Notes: generated by a model not told the origin, from the letters alone. A DNA stretch of 64,000 bases from Albula goreensis (GCA_022829145.1 CM040746.1:34546712-34610711), one strand, 5' to 3'; numbered from the stretch's first letter, positions 8,738 to 21,425 are shown. A program made the numbers and translations.

Positions 8738-8940
8738 AACACACATACGATCATGAACATGCACACTCTCACATACACAAACACGATCATGAACATGCAC
8801 ACTCTCACACACACACACATAAACACACATACGATCATGAACATGCACACTCTCACATACACAAACACGATCATGAACATGCACACGCTCACACACACAC
8901 AAACACACACGCGATTGTGACCATGCACACACACAAACAC
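8581..8940. repeat. Minisatellite with GATCATGAACATGC units
   Basis: Seven near-perfect copies of GATCATGAACATGCACAC start at 8599, 8641, 8683, 8749, 8785, 8833 and 8869, with a decayed eighth at 8912. Spacers are CA tracts of changing length, so unit lengths are 42, 42, 66, 36, 48 and 36 bp. The last four alternate long and short, a higher-order pair (102 bp then 84 bp). All unit lengths are multiples of six, which keeps an artificial open frame across the array. Confidence 0.95.
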
Positions 8941-8977
8941 ACACACACATACACAACCTTGTAGACATACATGGATG

Positions 8978-9075
<98 letters not shown>
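8978..9075. repeat. Long pure CA microsatellite
   Basis: About 85 bp of almost uninterrupted CA after a short GCGCGC start. Probably highly variable between individuals and able to form left-handed DNA. Confidence 0.97.
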
Positions 9076-10200
9076 GACATTCAAAGGCACGCTTACTCGC
9101 TTATTCCAGGCCTTTTTAGTTCAAGTTATCTAAAGTGTGAAACATTTTTTAGTACTTGGGAGTATAAACTAATGTCCAAAAACTGATATAATACATAAAA
9201 ATGCTTCAGCTGGCAAAATTAAATTTGAAGTGAACTGACATTCACACTAAAAAAATCACACTCAACAGTGACAATCAATACAATATAGAAGTTATTTCTA
9301 CATGAATGTCGAGCTGGAGGGCACTTCATGAAAGAAGCACCTGCTAAATCATCATGAATAAATAAAACCCAAAGTTTCTCGTTAACTCAACAAAATACAT
9401 TCAACAACAATTAATTTTAATAAATTGGATTTCTATAATCATGATCCAATTAAAATGTAAATGCACATACCATAGCACAAAACATCAGCTAACTAAAGCT
9501 AAATGTGGAACATAACTTTGTGTTTTTGGCTTTGACAACACATTTATCTGCACTACAGGGTGAGTGTGATTAGAAGGCTTCGGCAGAACAGGGCTGGATG
9601 GATACGCACCCAGCAAACCTTTAGAGACTGCAGCCAAAGGCCTGAATGACTCTGCAGAGGCATTCACCTGTAGCAAAGCTCAGAGACGCTTTGTCCTTGC
9701 CAACAATATTAGCGATGAGCTATGTAGTTTTTCCTTCAGGAATGAAGCAGCAAACGACTGTTGCTTCACTGTTCAAAATAGACAGAGATTCTGCAGCATA
9801 AAAGTTTTGCACTGCAGATGTTGGTTAATGCATCAGAACTCAGAGATGCAGACATACAGAACCACTGGTCAACCAAAAGCGATGGAATCCCAGATGTAGT
9901 ATTCCAATAATAGCTTTTCAAACACAAATGCAAAAACTCACACATTGAACTAAAGCATTATCACACTCTCTATCTCAAGAAAAAAAATAAAAATAACATG
10001 ACATGACATGACATAATTAGAACAAAGTGCATTCCTCAACATTATTGCTGAAGAATTCTGTTTGGGAAAATTAAGAAACTGACAATCAAATGTGACTGGT
10101 GGGCATAAGAATTCAGGTTCTACAAATCCAAATTGTTTTCAGGACATAAAAATTTACTCTGTCTGATTACATAGGTTAAATCAGGTTGGAACAAAGGAAC
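9076..10200. other. Intron-like sequence with a possible L2-tail remnant
   Basis: AT-rich DNA. At about 9310-9370, AGAAGCACCTGCTAAATC followed by AATAAATAAA resembles a decayed plus-strand L2-type SINE/LINE tail. A short ACATG/TGACA tandem lies at about 9997-10012. Nothing else recognised. Confidence 0.35.
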
Positions 10201-10201
10201 A

Positions 10202-10203
<2 letters not shown>

Positions 10204-10232
<29 letters not shown>
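10204..10232. repeat. GT microsatellite
   Basis: Uninterrupted GT for about 29 bp. Confidence 0.95.
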
Positions 10233-10233
<1 letters not shown>

Positions 10234-10239
10234 GGAGTG

Positions 10240-13200
10240 TGTGCTTTCTCAGAACACAAGAATCTTATATTTGAAGTGTCTTCTTTCCTCTGCTTTGAAA
10301 GAGGATGAAATGTTTGGCGCATCAATAATACCTTAACTGTCTGAAAATATAGATGGTGTCTCAGGTTTTACTGTTTGACTACATGTCAACTGATGGATGT
10401 TTTCTTAAAAGTTAAAAAAAAATGATTTTAGATGTTTATTTTTGTAAATCAAGTAGTATTACAGTTTAATGAACTTCTCAAGGGAATTTATCCCTGACCA
10501 GTCAACACCAAGCTGTAGTACAAGCTGAGCTATTATTTCCACCACAACTTCCTGTGGAAAGAGACAGCATCGGCCACTGTGTTTCCAACTATTCCAAGTG
10601 GTCTTCCTTCCCCCCAATCCATTTTAAGGAAGGGGGAAAAAAAGAGTACCATCATTAAATAGGAGACCACAGCACAACATCAGTTACTGGCCTGTTACAT
10701 GGTCTCCACCATATTTATATTTGCATGCTTCTGTGATTAAGACGGACAGAGCCCACAATCAATATACCATAGTCCATGCTAGCAAGGACTACAGTAACCT
10801 GAAACTCGTGTGTGTGTCACATGGAAACGTTTAGACGCAGACTGCATATCAATGGGATGCAGAATGCAGTCTTATAGAACCTAGAAGATGATGCAGTAAG
10901 ACATTGTAAGAGGATTCCATAAAGAGAGGCAAAAAATAATTTCAGCTTATAAATGGGCAGAAATTGAAGGATCCCTATTTTTAGACTGCTGGCCCATTTC
11001 TTTAACAGCATTAACGGCGGTAAGCCGAAGTGAATCTTTGCTTACAGCCCTGTGATTTTTACACCCCAACGCAACAGCCAGCCACTTGCAAGAAAGAGCA
11101 ACTCTTGCACAGTTCCTGAACTTATGGCTGAGAGTAGCTTAGCGGTGAGTGGCAGGTCTCCTTCTTCACTGGGAACATCGCATAGCACTGCTGCACTCGC
11201 AGCCTTAAGTGATACATAGCGCCCTGAGACCCCACGCTTCTTTAAATCCATCAAGGGTGTTTAGCACATTAACAGCGAAGCATTCCCCGCAGCATTACAA
11301 AAGCCCACTGCAGATTTCACGGCCCATCTTGATGGAATGTCGAGAACGCGAGAGGATCTGCATCCGAAACAGGAAGTCCTGGTTCTGTTTATGAAAAACA
11401 AATGCCTGGAATTCCTCTCCGTAATAACGGAGATGGAGAGCTGGACGCTCCGCTGGCACTTGCGCTGGGAATGAGAGCTGAGAATAATTTCATTTCATCT
11501 GGAATCTGGAACAATGTCCAGAACCGGCTGAGGCAGTCCAAAGCCAGTCTGTTCACAGAGCGCTGTATCATTTTTTTTCCCCATTTAAAACCAATGCAGC
11601 TGCCATGACCTGTACATTTGAGCATTCTGAAATTCTTGTTAAAAATAAGAACATATTGTTTCAGAATTAAGTACAGACTCAACTTCTGTGAGGAATTATG
11701 AGTCATTTTCTGAACTTCTGCAAGCCTGAGTCTTGTGGTCTTTTCAGTTAATAGGGCAGCATCCAAAACACAATTAAAGTGTAGTTATTCAGAGCATGCT
11801 GATTCACAGTTTTTAAATACATAAAAAGCTCTTGTTTTCCCCACATTCATTGCCCATTGCATTTTTCACAATAACAAACAACTGTGTCGCAGAGGGAGTG
11901 GCACTCCAAGGCAAATATCATTGATTGAAATGCAGATTTTTATATGAAAGCTATGAATTTTAGAAAATTAATTTCAAAAGCTAATGCAGCCACTAACACA
12001 TTCAAAAATTCAAATAAAAATGTCTGAGTTCAACAGCAATTAAGGTGGTTGTGGAGAATGACAAGATGACTATGGGAATCAAACAGCTTCATGTGAGGCT
12101 GAGCAGAGCTTCAGTCAGTAGTCAGCATGCTATCCTCTTACCTTCATCTAACATTAATCTGTTTACAGGATAAAAAAGCCTTTTGTAAATAAATAAAAAA
12201 AGAGACTCCTTAAGCATCCAGACCACCCCTGTCCAATGCCACTGCTACCAGTGTTTCGTAGACCAACACAGGCTGTCTTTGTTCTGCACGCATGGGGACA
12301 GAATAGGCCTGACTGTAAAATGGAAACATTGCATGAATGGACCCTGTGCTGGCAGACCGGGGGAAGAGTACAACATTTAAAGCGTCAGTTTAGACCACGC
12401 GTTAATAGCTCAGTTTGAACTTTTCAAAGAATTCACCCTTCGCTTGCTATGGGATTCTGGCTCCCTCCAACACGAAATAACACTTTATCTTATTAGCCAC
12501 ATGTAAAGCGGAGAGAGAAAGCTTCTCAAAGGCTAAGCTGTCATTCTGCACACCATCTCTATTGGCTCAACATACAAAGGAGTGGCATTTGATCAATAAA
12601 ACATGAGAAGGGAATACACGAACCTAAAACCTTCCCGCACACCGACATGAAGTCTCGTGTTAGCCTGTGCATTAAGAAAGAAACAGATATGAAAGTCATA
12701 AAAGAGACATGCTTCACGTGTACTGCAGCCATTTTGAGAAAACGTAGTCATTTGCTGCTAACCCAGTAATACTTTATCGCAATGCCAAAGTACCAAAGTA
12801 GCACTTTAAAGCATAACAGGATTCAAATCTGCACACGCGCACACATACAAACACGCTCTCATCTGCACACAAAAAGCCCCAATGATCACCCTGACACTCA
12901 AGAGCTTATTTAAAGACTGAAAACAAAAATTTGGAGTCTCATCTGCAGACTTTAAAATGGCAGACTAATGCGCTATCTTAATACTGGGCTTTAAAAAGTA
13001 TATTACAAGTCATACATTGATCTGTCTCCAGTCACCATATCCAAAGTCTATGTTGGGGTGTAAATCTTACACAAGTATTAGTCATAAGCTAGCTGGCTTA
13101 CAATAGATCTATCATTTAACTTGGTTTTTATTTTTTGCATTTTTCTCTTTTTCCCCTCCAACTGAACTGTACACCAGGTGACTGTCTCCCACAGAGATTA

Positions 13201-13260
13201 GAATCTCATCACACATCACGTCTGCTGTCAGAGGAGCACAATGTCAACATATGAAAGCTA
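10240..13260. other. Intron-like sequence, no gene seen
   Basis: About 3 kb without a supported gene. The frames near 11.0-11.8 kb and 12.2 kb have no splice signals or recognisable protein. A small CA patch lies at 12835-12856. Composition is ordinary. Confidence 0.5.
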
Positions 13261-13276
13261 GTGGCTGACCATGAGA

Positions 13277-13303
13277 GGCCGCTAGAGAGCAATGAGACTG
13301 AGG
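13277..13303 (+). promoter_or_regulatory. CTCF-like sequence, paired with 23356
   Basis: GGCCGCTAGAGAGC has the core form of a CTCF site (CC-N-C/T-AG-AG-GC) with mismatches. The next bases, CAATGAGACTGAGG, also match the sequence at 23356-23383, so the similarity extends beyond the motif. Confidence 0.25.
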
Positions 13304-14110
13304 TTTTTATTTACCTTCACCTACGTTCTTCCCTGGTGAGGCTGAGCCGAGTGTTGTTTTTTCACCATACTTGGTAACGGTGCAGCTGGGAGAAGAAAAA
13401 TTCAGCTGTGGGGGGTCTCACAGCTGCACCTCGATAAGGCGCTTTACCCCGTGAGCTTCCATTTAACTCATTTCAGGTCATGAACATGAGCAATGACTGT
13501 GCTAAGCACAGAGCAATGAGTACAGCTGATTGCTAGCTATTGGCACTAACCATGAGGAGGACACAAACAACAGGCCTTGCAGAGGCTATTTGTGTACTGT
13601 GGCTAATTGTGGAAAACAACCAGTAGACTTGAACAAGGGACTCAAACAAAATAAAAAGGAATGGGTCCGTGTTCAGTGAACTCTGTGAAAGTACAGTATC
13701 AGTCCTGTATTGATTCCCGCACTTCACCCCTAACACAATTATGCTGTTCTGTCCTCTGCCCTGACAGCCTCTGGCTTTCAGCATCTCCGAGACAGAGAGA
13801 CGCTAAACGCGCTTGAAATAGCCATTTCACATGCTACCGTCAGCTGCACTTTTCAGCAATTCTGACCTTTTCATCCCTCCGATTATATCAAGCGTTTCCT
13901 TCTCTTCAATTTCTGATTGAGACTTAAACGCGTTATGCAGTCAGCACATGTGCGAGACATTAAAGTGATACACAGCAAGACTATTAATGCCCTTTATTCA
14001 CCTCAAGTTTCGTCTCAATAATACAACCAGAACACTCACTCTTGCTCTCTTATCATAGCGCGAGTGTGACCACATAGTTGATCGCAGGCCTCATGCATGA
14101 CTGCTTCAGA
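13304..14110. other. Intron-like sequence
   Basis: No supported feature. A weak frame at 13533-13784 on the minus strand shows no exon signals. Confidence 0.45.
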
Positions 14111-14117
14111 TTCTATG

Positions 14118-14228
14118 GTTAGTGTAGAGTGGTCAGTAGGGAAACTGGCCTTGCAAACAGACTGTTGCTGGTTCAGATCCCATACTGTTGTTTCTCTGAG
14201 CAAGGTTCTCAAACTCATTCGCTTTGGT
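14118..14228 (+). mobile_element. SINE head fragment, tRNA-derived
   Basis: GTGTAGAGTGGTCAGTAGGG followed by ACTGGCCTTGCAAACAGACT and the B box-like GGTTCAGATCCC (about 14170-14181), then TCTGAGCAAGGTTCTC. Head and first body part match the general form of the SINEs at 405 and 1425, in the opposite orientation. The 3' tail is missing, so it is truncated or decayed. Confidence 0.65.
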
Positions 14229-14229
14229 A

Positions 14230-15030
14230 CATACCTTAAAACTTCAATGAGTGGTCCTTAATTTCTTACCGGGCAAACAGGCCCTGCTGCCTGCTGGAGA
14301 CTGGCATCCATATGTTTGTGCCTGAATGAGATGTGCCGGTAAACAGGGAACACTACTTGAATTAAACATACCAGTGCTGATACAGATGTGCAGTACTGCA
14401 AAACAATATTTTAAATTCTGTGACCCATATGATAAAAAGCAGACGAGGAGTACATAATATAAATTACATACTTTGCTAACCTACGGGTAGCTTATTGACG
14501 TACAGATGTCGGCAGCATCACTGTGAGGAAAATCAACAGTACTGAGGTATCTAATGTGTGTTTGTCATTAGGGCTACCACTTTATTTTAATTTTCCTTGG
14601 GACGTTTAATTAATTAGTTAAAGTCAAAATGTGCCCTGTTGCCTTTGCTGTAATGTCTGTAAGCTAGCTAGGTGCTGCTTATTGGCCATGCTGACCTGGA
14701 GAAAGGACAGAATACTTGCCCGCTTCCACGTTGATGTATTCTCAGTACTTGGCAGCTGCTGGAAACTGGCTGCTATTTTTCTTTATATTTCTTAGCTATT
14801 AAAGTGCACCATTACTCGTTAGAGACTCAGCATCTAATTTAATGGAAGTTTGACAGTGATCTGACTGCACAAATTAATTATATGTAGTAGGTATAAAAAA
14901 GTGTGTACTAAGCAAATGTACCACATTTGTTGCAGTATAAATGAAACCTGTGTTATATGTTCCCACATGCCATTTCAGCAAATGCAGTTGAATTGCGTCT
15001 CAATGTTAGCGTTTGGGACGATTATTCAAT
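14230..15030. other. Intron-like AT-rich sequence
   Basis: No gene or repeat recognised. TTTAATTAATTAGTT near 14606 is a homeodomain-type patch without more context. Confidence 0.45.
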
Positions 15031-15440
15031 GTCCATGTTTGCCTAGGTGAACTCGGAGCTGCAGTCTCTTTTAGTGACCCTGCAGATTGCCGATTATCGA
15101 CTCTTGGTTCTGCCCACAACCATAATCAGTAATTGGACATTGGCTGTGGTTTTCATGGCTAATGAGGGATTGTTTACTGACGATCCTCTCTGTCAGGAGT
15201 TGTCAAATGGTTCCAGCGCTGCTTTTGTTTTTCGGGGTGCTCTCCGGGGCCTCCCGCAACCAAAACCGCCGGGCCACGATTTCTTTGCAAATTGGCAACC
15301 GCTTTTTAAGACAATGAATGGCGAAATTATGAATGAACTGACTGAATTAGCCTAATTATGTACTTCAGAGAAAGCTCTGCGCATTTAAAACTCATTATGT
15401 CAATTACATTTCATCAGTGAATCCATCGGTAAGATCGTAA
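15030..15440. promoter_or_regulatory. Enhancer-like block with an open frame
   Basis: Preserved-looking sequence with TGTTTAC (forkhead type, near 15171), TTTGCAAATTGG and a string of TAATTA/AAATTATG cores at 15325-15360. A plus-strand frame stays open for 102 codons from an acceptor-like TTTGCCTAG (15045) in phase 0, which would be compatible with the phase-0 donor at 2437. The translation shows no known domain and ends without a donor, so I favour a non-coding element; a terminal exon cannot be ruled out without transcripts. Confidence 0.35.
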
Positions 15441-16600
15441 TTGCGAGGCAGAAATGGGGCAACACACAAAGGGACGAAGTGCTGGAAAAAACACTGCATG
15501 GCGAAAGACAAGGCATGCATTTGACAACAGCGGAATGTCCACACAGCTGTTTGACCGGGTGAGAACAGCCAGGCCGGACTCACTTGGACAACAGAATTGA
15601 TACCAGACAATCATGCTTGAGATGCGTCAGCCAACTTGGCATTGGTTATGAATGTAGGATACTTTGCCTTCATCGGCAATTACTCCAGAGCCTGCAGATA
15701 GCTTGAAGTTGGAAAAGGCCTGGGATAGTATTGGCGCATCGAACGCTTTCAAGCATGCAAGCTGTTGATGAGCAATCTCCCATGATTCAACACACATATC
15801 CCTATATGCTTTGCTTCATGCAAACAAACTGGATAACAAACAGGGAAACTGGCTTAGTCTGACTGTGAAGTACTGTACATGAGATATGGTGACTGGTTCT
15901 GTTGTGGGCTGCTCTCACCATCTGACAGGAGCACATGAGTGGGCTTGCATTTTAAAAAAAGTGCAGAAAGATCTGGACCATACAGTTGGATGATAACTGT
16001 ACAGTTGGAGTTACAGATGATAACAAGCCAAAAATCCTCAACAAAGCCCCACACAATGTTATTCATCATGAGTCCTGCATGCAGAAAATGTCTGCCTTCT
16101 CCAGCTATTGTTCATTTAATGTGGTGTGGTAAATGTGACCATCAACTCGTGATTTTCCTCGAGCTCAGTGATCTGGGGATGAGAGATCTGCCTCGGTGAA
16201 GGCCTGGATTTATGAGTGGAGGAGCCTTTGAGGAGGCTACCTCTGCACTTTGCAGGGTGCAGTAATCTTTAACAGAGCCCAGACCAGCTCCAACACGGGA
16301 ATGGGAAGGCGTGCGAAAAACACGCCATCCACTTACAGCAGCATCCGCACAGGCTTTAAGATTCACAGAGGGAGGGCTGGCGAGCCATCAAAGGTTAGGC
16401 TCGTTCGCACAGACCTCCATAAGCGCGACGTTTCGCAAACGTGTGGGAGCTCAAAGAACCGAGGGTGGAGCTGCAGTATTACTGGGAAAATGCCTCCGCT
16501 GAACATTAGGAAAATGAAGTGGATTCATAACCAGAACTTGTCTTACTGATTTATGAATGCGTCAGGGTGATTTATAAGGCTGGCGGTTTTAAGGTTACTT
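15441..16600. other. Intron-like sequence
   Basis: No gene supported. Short overlapping frames on both strands at 15.4-16.5 kb lack splice sites and domains. Confidence 0.45.
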
Positions 16601-16608
16601 GATTGTTG

Positions 16609-16631
16609 TTTTTTTTTTTTTTTTTTTTTTT
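16609..16631. repeat. T run
   Basis: 23 uninterrupted T. No SINE head was found on the minus strand next to it. Confidence 0.95.
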
Positions 16632-16830
16632 GCTTTATGCACATATTTAATAAGCAAAAGGTGTTCTGTATAGTCTTATAAATCTGCCATAAGAAGTGTT
16701 TCAAAATAACAAAACAGGAATGCCTGCACTTTCCCCATTGTAGCCTACAGGCAATGCCATTCTTGGGCAGGAATTCCTTGAGCAGGCTCATTGTCTCCAT
16801 GGGAAATAAATTAGAAAATGCCCTGAAGGC

Positions 16831-16851
16831 AAAAAAAAAAAAAAAAAAAAA
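16831..16851. repeat. A run
   Basis: 21 uninterrupted A. No recognisable SINE upstream. Confidence 0.95.
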
Positions 16852-16910
16852 GTTTCACTTCACAAGCCAAAGTCTTTACTTTTCCATGACACTTCCTTAG
16901 CACTTAGCAT

Positions 16911-16975
16911 CACCTCTGTGAACATTCATCTGTTTTACCTTTCTCATTCACCTCTGTGAATGTTCATCTGTTTCA
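16911..16975 (+). repeat. Short tandem duplication, 38-bp period
   Basis: CACCTCTGTGAACATTCATC at 16911 returns as CACCTCTGTGAATGTTCATC at 16949. Two copies with a few changes. Confidence 0.85.
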
Positions 16976-17175
16976 CAAAATGTCCCCATATCACAAACAT
17001 GAGCCTGAAAAAAATTACTGCAGTCAAAAGGCAAACCGATACAAACTTTGAAGCCAATCTTGGCACTTCATTCAGGGTGATGAGCAGCTGGTGAGAATGT
17101 GTTACACTAATTTCCACCTCCGCAGCAGAGCCTATCCTTGCCAAATAAGCTTGCAGTGAGAGGATTATACATCCA

Positions 17176-17195
17176 CAGTGCCATCTAGTGGAGAG
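17176..17195 (+). promoter_or_regulatory. CTCF-like site
   Basis: CAGTGCCATCTAGTGGAGAG. The CCATCTAGTGG core fits the CTCF consensus well, but the downstream GC part is missing. Confidence 0.3.
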
Positions 17196-17199
17196 GAGG

Positions 17200-18660
17200 A
17201 AAATGTCGGTAGAAAATCGGGAGCACGGAGGAAACTAAAGCGTGAAGGAGGTGCAATATCTTGTTTTCCTTCCAATGTATTACAGATTCCGTTTATCATG
17301 ACAGGAAATTCAAACAGGAGAGGGACCAAGGGGAAGTGTAAGGAGACATTGAGAGAATTAGATTACGAATTACTGAAATGAAATTTTGATGAAGACCACA
17401 CAAACAATGAGTCAGTTTTCCCAAAAAATAAGTGGATAGCAGAGTAAAGTATACTCTGTGAAAGTGGGAAGAAAGAAGGAAGAGAGAGCTCTTCTGACAG
17501 TCCGTCTCACCGCAGACCTTAATTGCCTATGGTATGTCTCAGGAACAGAGGTCTAACTAATTTTATATTACAATAATCTGAGATCCCAAAGATTGAATAT
17601 GAAATCTGTGGAAATTAAACAGCCATTTTATGAAATGGCCTTGATTTCAGTGACAGTAATGTCTCACCGAAACGACACAGATATTCACTGATGCTTTGAG
17701 GCAGTAAAATTAATAATCAGATCGCAGTGAATTATCTTACTTTATGCAGGGTTCTTGGACTGTCCTCCATGGAATACTGATGAGTTAGCATTCAGCCCTA
17801 CATTTAATTTCTTTTGGCTAATTCACTAGCATTCGACTATCAATCACAGGAATCAATTAGCCATGTCATGATTGATCATTTTAATAATTACACATTCAGG
17901 CTCATCCTGACTTGAATCTTCAGTAATCTTTTTTTTTTTTTTTTTAATAAATGGACAGCACTGTAGAAGTGAAATCCTGCTTCTTTTCTTGTCCTATAAT
18001 TAATCTTTTTCTCTTGATAAAACTGTCAGGTGGTACGCAGTATATGATTGCATGAGTGAAAACAAGTCATCTACTGTCTTCATTCTTTGGGTAGAAATGG
18101 CAGGAGTGAAGATATTCTTTGATAATTGAAATGTAGAAAAAAAAATGATTTGACAAGAAATGCGTTTCAAAATATGCGTGTCAAAAACAGCAAACAGTCT
18201 GAAGTCATGCCTGCCAACCCAAGCAACGATATTCTATCTGCTTTGTGCACACTTAAATTTGCATAAAGTCTTTGGAGCCTGTAGAGGGATAAACAACAAG
18301 AAAAGTTTCACTATTCATGAACCTACTTCATGAACATATACAATTCGGAAAAAAATAAAAAATAAAAAACAACAACAGAAGAAACTTACAAGACCGTAAC
18401 ATTTCAAATACATTAATAGATAACTTGATATTAATAGATGGTCACGGGATATGAAGGACCCAACTGTATGCCATCTGAAACAGTCAACATTTCAAAAGAA
18501 AGATGTTTCAGAGAGCTACATCAATCATCTTAAAATTGGCAGAATATTTTTCCTCTAGGTGAAAAAAGTAAAGTGGCTATTAGATAAAATCTTTTTCCAC
18601 AGATAAGCCAGAAACAACGTACATCACCTTCCCAATATGGATGCAAGGCCAACTGCCATT
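17200..18660. other. Intron-like AT-rich sequence
   Basis: About 1.5 kb with A/T runs (17931-17945, 18133-18145, 18350-18375) and no recognised gene. TTAATAATTACAC near 17880 is homeodomain-like. Confidence 0.45.
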
Positions 18661-19250
18661 TCTTTATGATTTAAACACAGAATCCTGGGGGTTGGTCAAA
18701 CTTAGCTGGTCTTCAGACTCACCTTGCCCAATCCTGGAACCATAATGGTGGTTTGGAATGTGACCTACAGGACCTACAGCCCATTGGCTGCTGGGTTGGA
18801 CAGACAGGCCCCGGGGAGCCTGCCCCGTGGAAAGCCCATCGTTAATCACACAGAGAGGGGGCAGGAGACGACCCTGGGCCTGTGGGCTTGGTGAACCCGG
18901 GCGTATTGGCTGCTGGTGCTGACCAGCTAGGGTCGGCTGAAGGACAGTCACCAGCCAGTCCGTTCTAGCTCTCCCCTAGTGTCAGGGGACTACGTAACAG
19001 TGCTCCCAGCTGGGACAGGTGGACAATTTCCGGATGACTGGACACTTTCTTCTCCCCTCCTAATCGATCATAGAAAAGGTGTCCACAGGCAGGGAAAGTC
19101 AATGGGCCTGGTGTCGGGCCCAGCTCTCGTCACACTGGAGGGTCTTCTGCACTGTGAGGCTCAGGCTCTGACCTCTGACCTCTATTAGTGTACAGGTGAC
19201 TGTGTCCTTCTCAAGAGTCCCCCACGCGTATGTATGAGGCTAAAGAGACC
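18661..19250. other. GC-rich unique block
   Basis: Clearly richer in GC than its flanks, with CCCCGGGGAGCC and several GGACAGG/GGACAGT repeats. Short frames exist on both strands (95 codons minus, 69 plus) without exon signals. It may be an old transposon fragment or a regulatory block; I cannot decide. Confidence 0.3.
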
Positions 19251-19764
19251 CATTCTCCTCCTTAGGACGAATTGAAATATGGTGATGCCCATGATAGCAG
19301 TTTAATGACCGCAAGCGATGTGCCGGAATGAGCCCAAGCATGTCCTCCATGGTAACGCAACACAGCGGGAAGAGTTAACGGCCCGGTCTAGCCAAACTTA
19401 CTCATAAAACTGAAGCAGAGACTGATGAATTGGGAGGTCATGAAATTAGCCCCCTCATCTGTCCAGTACCTTCACGTCCCATCAGTAATGCGTGGGAAAA
19501 TGTACTTTACGACATGTGGAAAATCATTTCAGGTGGAAGCCTTATGGTGAAAATGCGCATACCGTGCTTTGAGCGGCATGCCAATTTTCAGACATGGATC
19601 ATGGTGTGGCATCGTTTTCACACTATGGGAAGTAATGCAAACCTGATAAATGTGAGTATGAGACAAGGTGCATGGGCCATTAAGGCTCTGAGGTGAGGGG
19701 AAGAAGCTGAGGGACAAACCTAATGCTGACAAGTGTGCCTTCCTCACCTTGTCATCTTCTTCCT

Positions 19765-19915
19765 CCTCCTGCTCCTCCTCCTCCTCATCACTCATTATAA
19801 TCATATGGTTTGCACACACTAGCAATTGCTTCTCTGTATGCCGAGACAGCACAGGCATGCCTACCTTCTAGGCAACCCATCTCCCTGCCCCCCACCCCCA
19901 TCCCCACCCCAACCC
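19765..19915. repeat. Pyrimidine-rich and C-rich tracts
   Basis: CTC-type triplet repeat at about 19758-19795 and a C-rich stretch at 19882-19917 (runs of C spaced by A or T) whose minus strand could form a G-quadruplex. Confidence 0.75.
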
Positions 19916-20174
19916 CCATAAGCCATGCGCGTTCTGAGTGACATAATAATCAAACGTGTGCAGACTCAAAAGAGCTAAAAATAGAGCGCGTGGTGCTTGC
20001 ATTGACAGACAATTGAAAGGTCTACAAAGTCTACTCACCCAGAGTACACTGTGTAAATACACACATCAAAACCAATTAGGTGACACTGTATTCTCTGGGT
20101 ACTCATGCTGATGAGGGGTAGTCTGGCCCGATCAGCGTCCGGATAAATTGCAAATGGAGTCTTTTGTTCCTCCC

Positions 20175-20275
20175 TGGCAGTGTGCGTGTGTGAGTGTGCA
20201 TGTGTGCGTCTGCCCGCGTGTGTTCATGTGTGTGTCTGTGCTTGTGTGTGTGCGCAAGTGTGTGTGTGAGCCAGG
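20175..20275. repeat. GT-rich tract
   Basis: Interrupted GT/GC alternating tract. Overlapping long frames on both strands are artefacts of the repeat and the GC-rich flank. Confidence 0.9.
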
Positions 20276-21040
20276 GAATCTCAGTCCTCTGCAGCTGCAG
20301 GCACCGGCCGTGCCCATCCTGTGTTCTGCCTGATGCAGGCTCTTGCCCTGACGCGCAGCCTCGTAGGAGCGCATCGGGTAAGAAGCATCGGCAGTACGCT
20401 CCCCACCGTGGCAGAGCTCCTGTGCTATTTAGAGTCCTATTTACAGAGATTTGTTTTTCCTCCAGCAGCAGCAGAAGCAGCCGCAGCGCCGAGCAGGGGA
20501 GATGCGATGCTGAATACATTCACCAGATCCCTCCACCATACGGGAAGGGGGGTGAACGATTTGAGTCTTCTTCATTGTGGGAGGCAGATTTTCGATTGTC
20601 CCTCTGGTCTTAACTCAGTCTAACATAACACACCATTCCAGATCCAATCTCACTCGCATAACATGGCAGCCTGGCTCCCAACCACACGGCCTCCTAGATT
20701 GCAGTCCCAACCTGCTTTCTCATCATGCCAAAGCCGCGAGTGATCTTGCCTAAATGAGAGTGCATAGCTGCAGCACCTGAAACTCAATTGGTTTTTATTG
20801 CTGTGCATTATGGTTTAACAGAGTACAGAGGATGTTCAATCTACAGGAATGGTAGTGGCAGGTCACATGACAAACACACTGCAGTGACTCTGTTCGTGGC
20901 ATAATTGCACACTAGACAATGAGACCAAAGAACCTGTCCATTAGGAATAGTTTAAAACAGAAACACAGATGGTGGGACATCACTGCTTATGTATAAAGGC
21001 CATTTCAGTGCTAATACAGTTGGCAAAGATGTGCACCAGC
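20276..21040. other. GC-rich flank, then ordinary sequence
   Basis: 20280-20560 is GC-rich with overlapping frames up to 139 codons. A CAGCAGCAGCAGAAGCAG stretch near 20463 explains the alanine-rich translation. Without splice sites or a known domain I do not call a gene. Confidence 0.35.
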
Positions 21041-21310
21041 GTTGAGCAGTTGGGGAGAGTGTGTTTTAATGGCTAATTGCAGCCATTGCTGGGATTGAAA
21101 AGCGCAGCGCTATCGCCATCAGCTTCCCCTCCAGAGACCAGAGCAATACCCTGCGCTATTAGCCTGGCTGATGGCCTGTCAGGGGAAGACAAGAGCGGCG
21201 GTCCCTGACCCCCCAAACGCCAATCCGCCCCAGCCCAAAGCTAATGCTAAATCCTGACCCCCTGAAACAGGGGGGATTAATTAAATGCTTGTAAACCAAA
21301 CGAAACTCTT
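21040..21310. promoter_or_regulatory. Enhancer-like block
   Basis: Balanced sequence with CTGTCAGGGG, GGGGATTAATTAAATGC (near 21277) and GCGCTATTAGCC. Judged by eye only. Confidence 0.28.
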
Positions 21311-21425
21311 CAATGACAAACACCCATGATGCAATGCTTCTCTCTCACTCTATCTTTTTTTTTAAAGATGTTGATTATAGGCTAGCTTGAAGGATGGGAA
21401 AGAGACAGAGAGAGGGGAAGTGAAA

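Noticed and set aside
8390-9090. Minus-strand frames of 226 and 189 codons
   Set aside because: They are Cys-Val-His-Asp translations of the CA minisatellite. Unit lengths divisible by three keep the frame open; there is no non-repeat protein part with exon signals.
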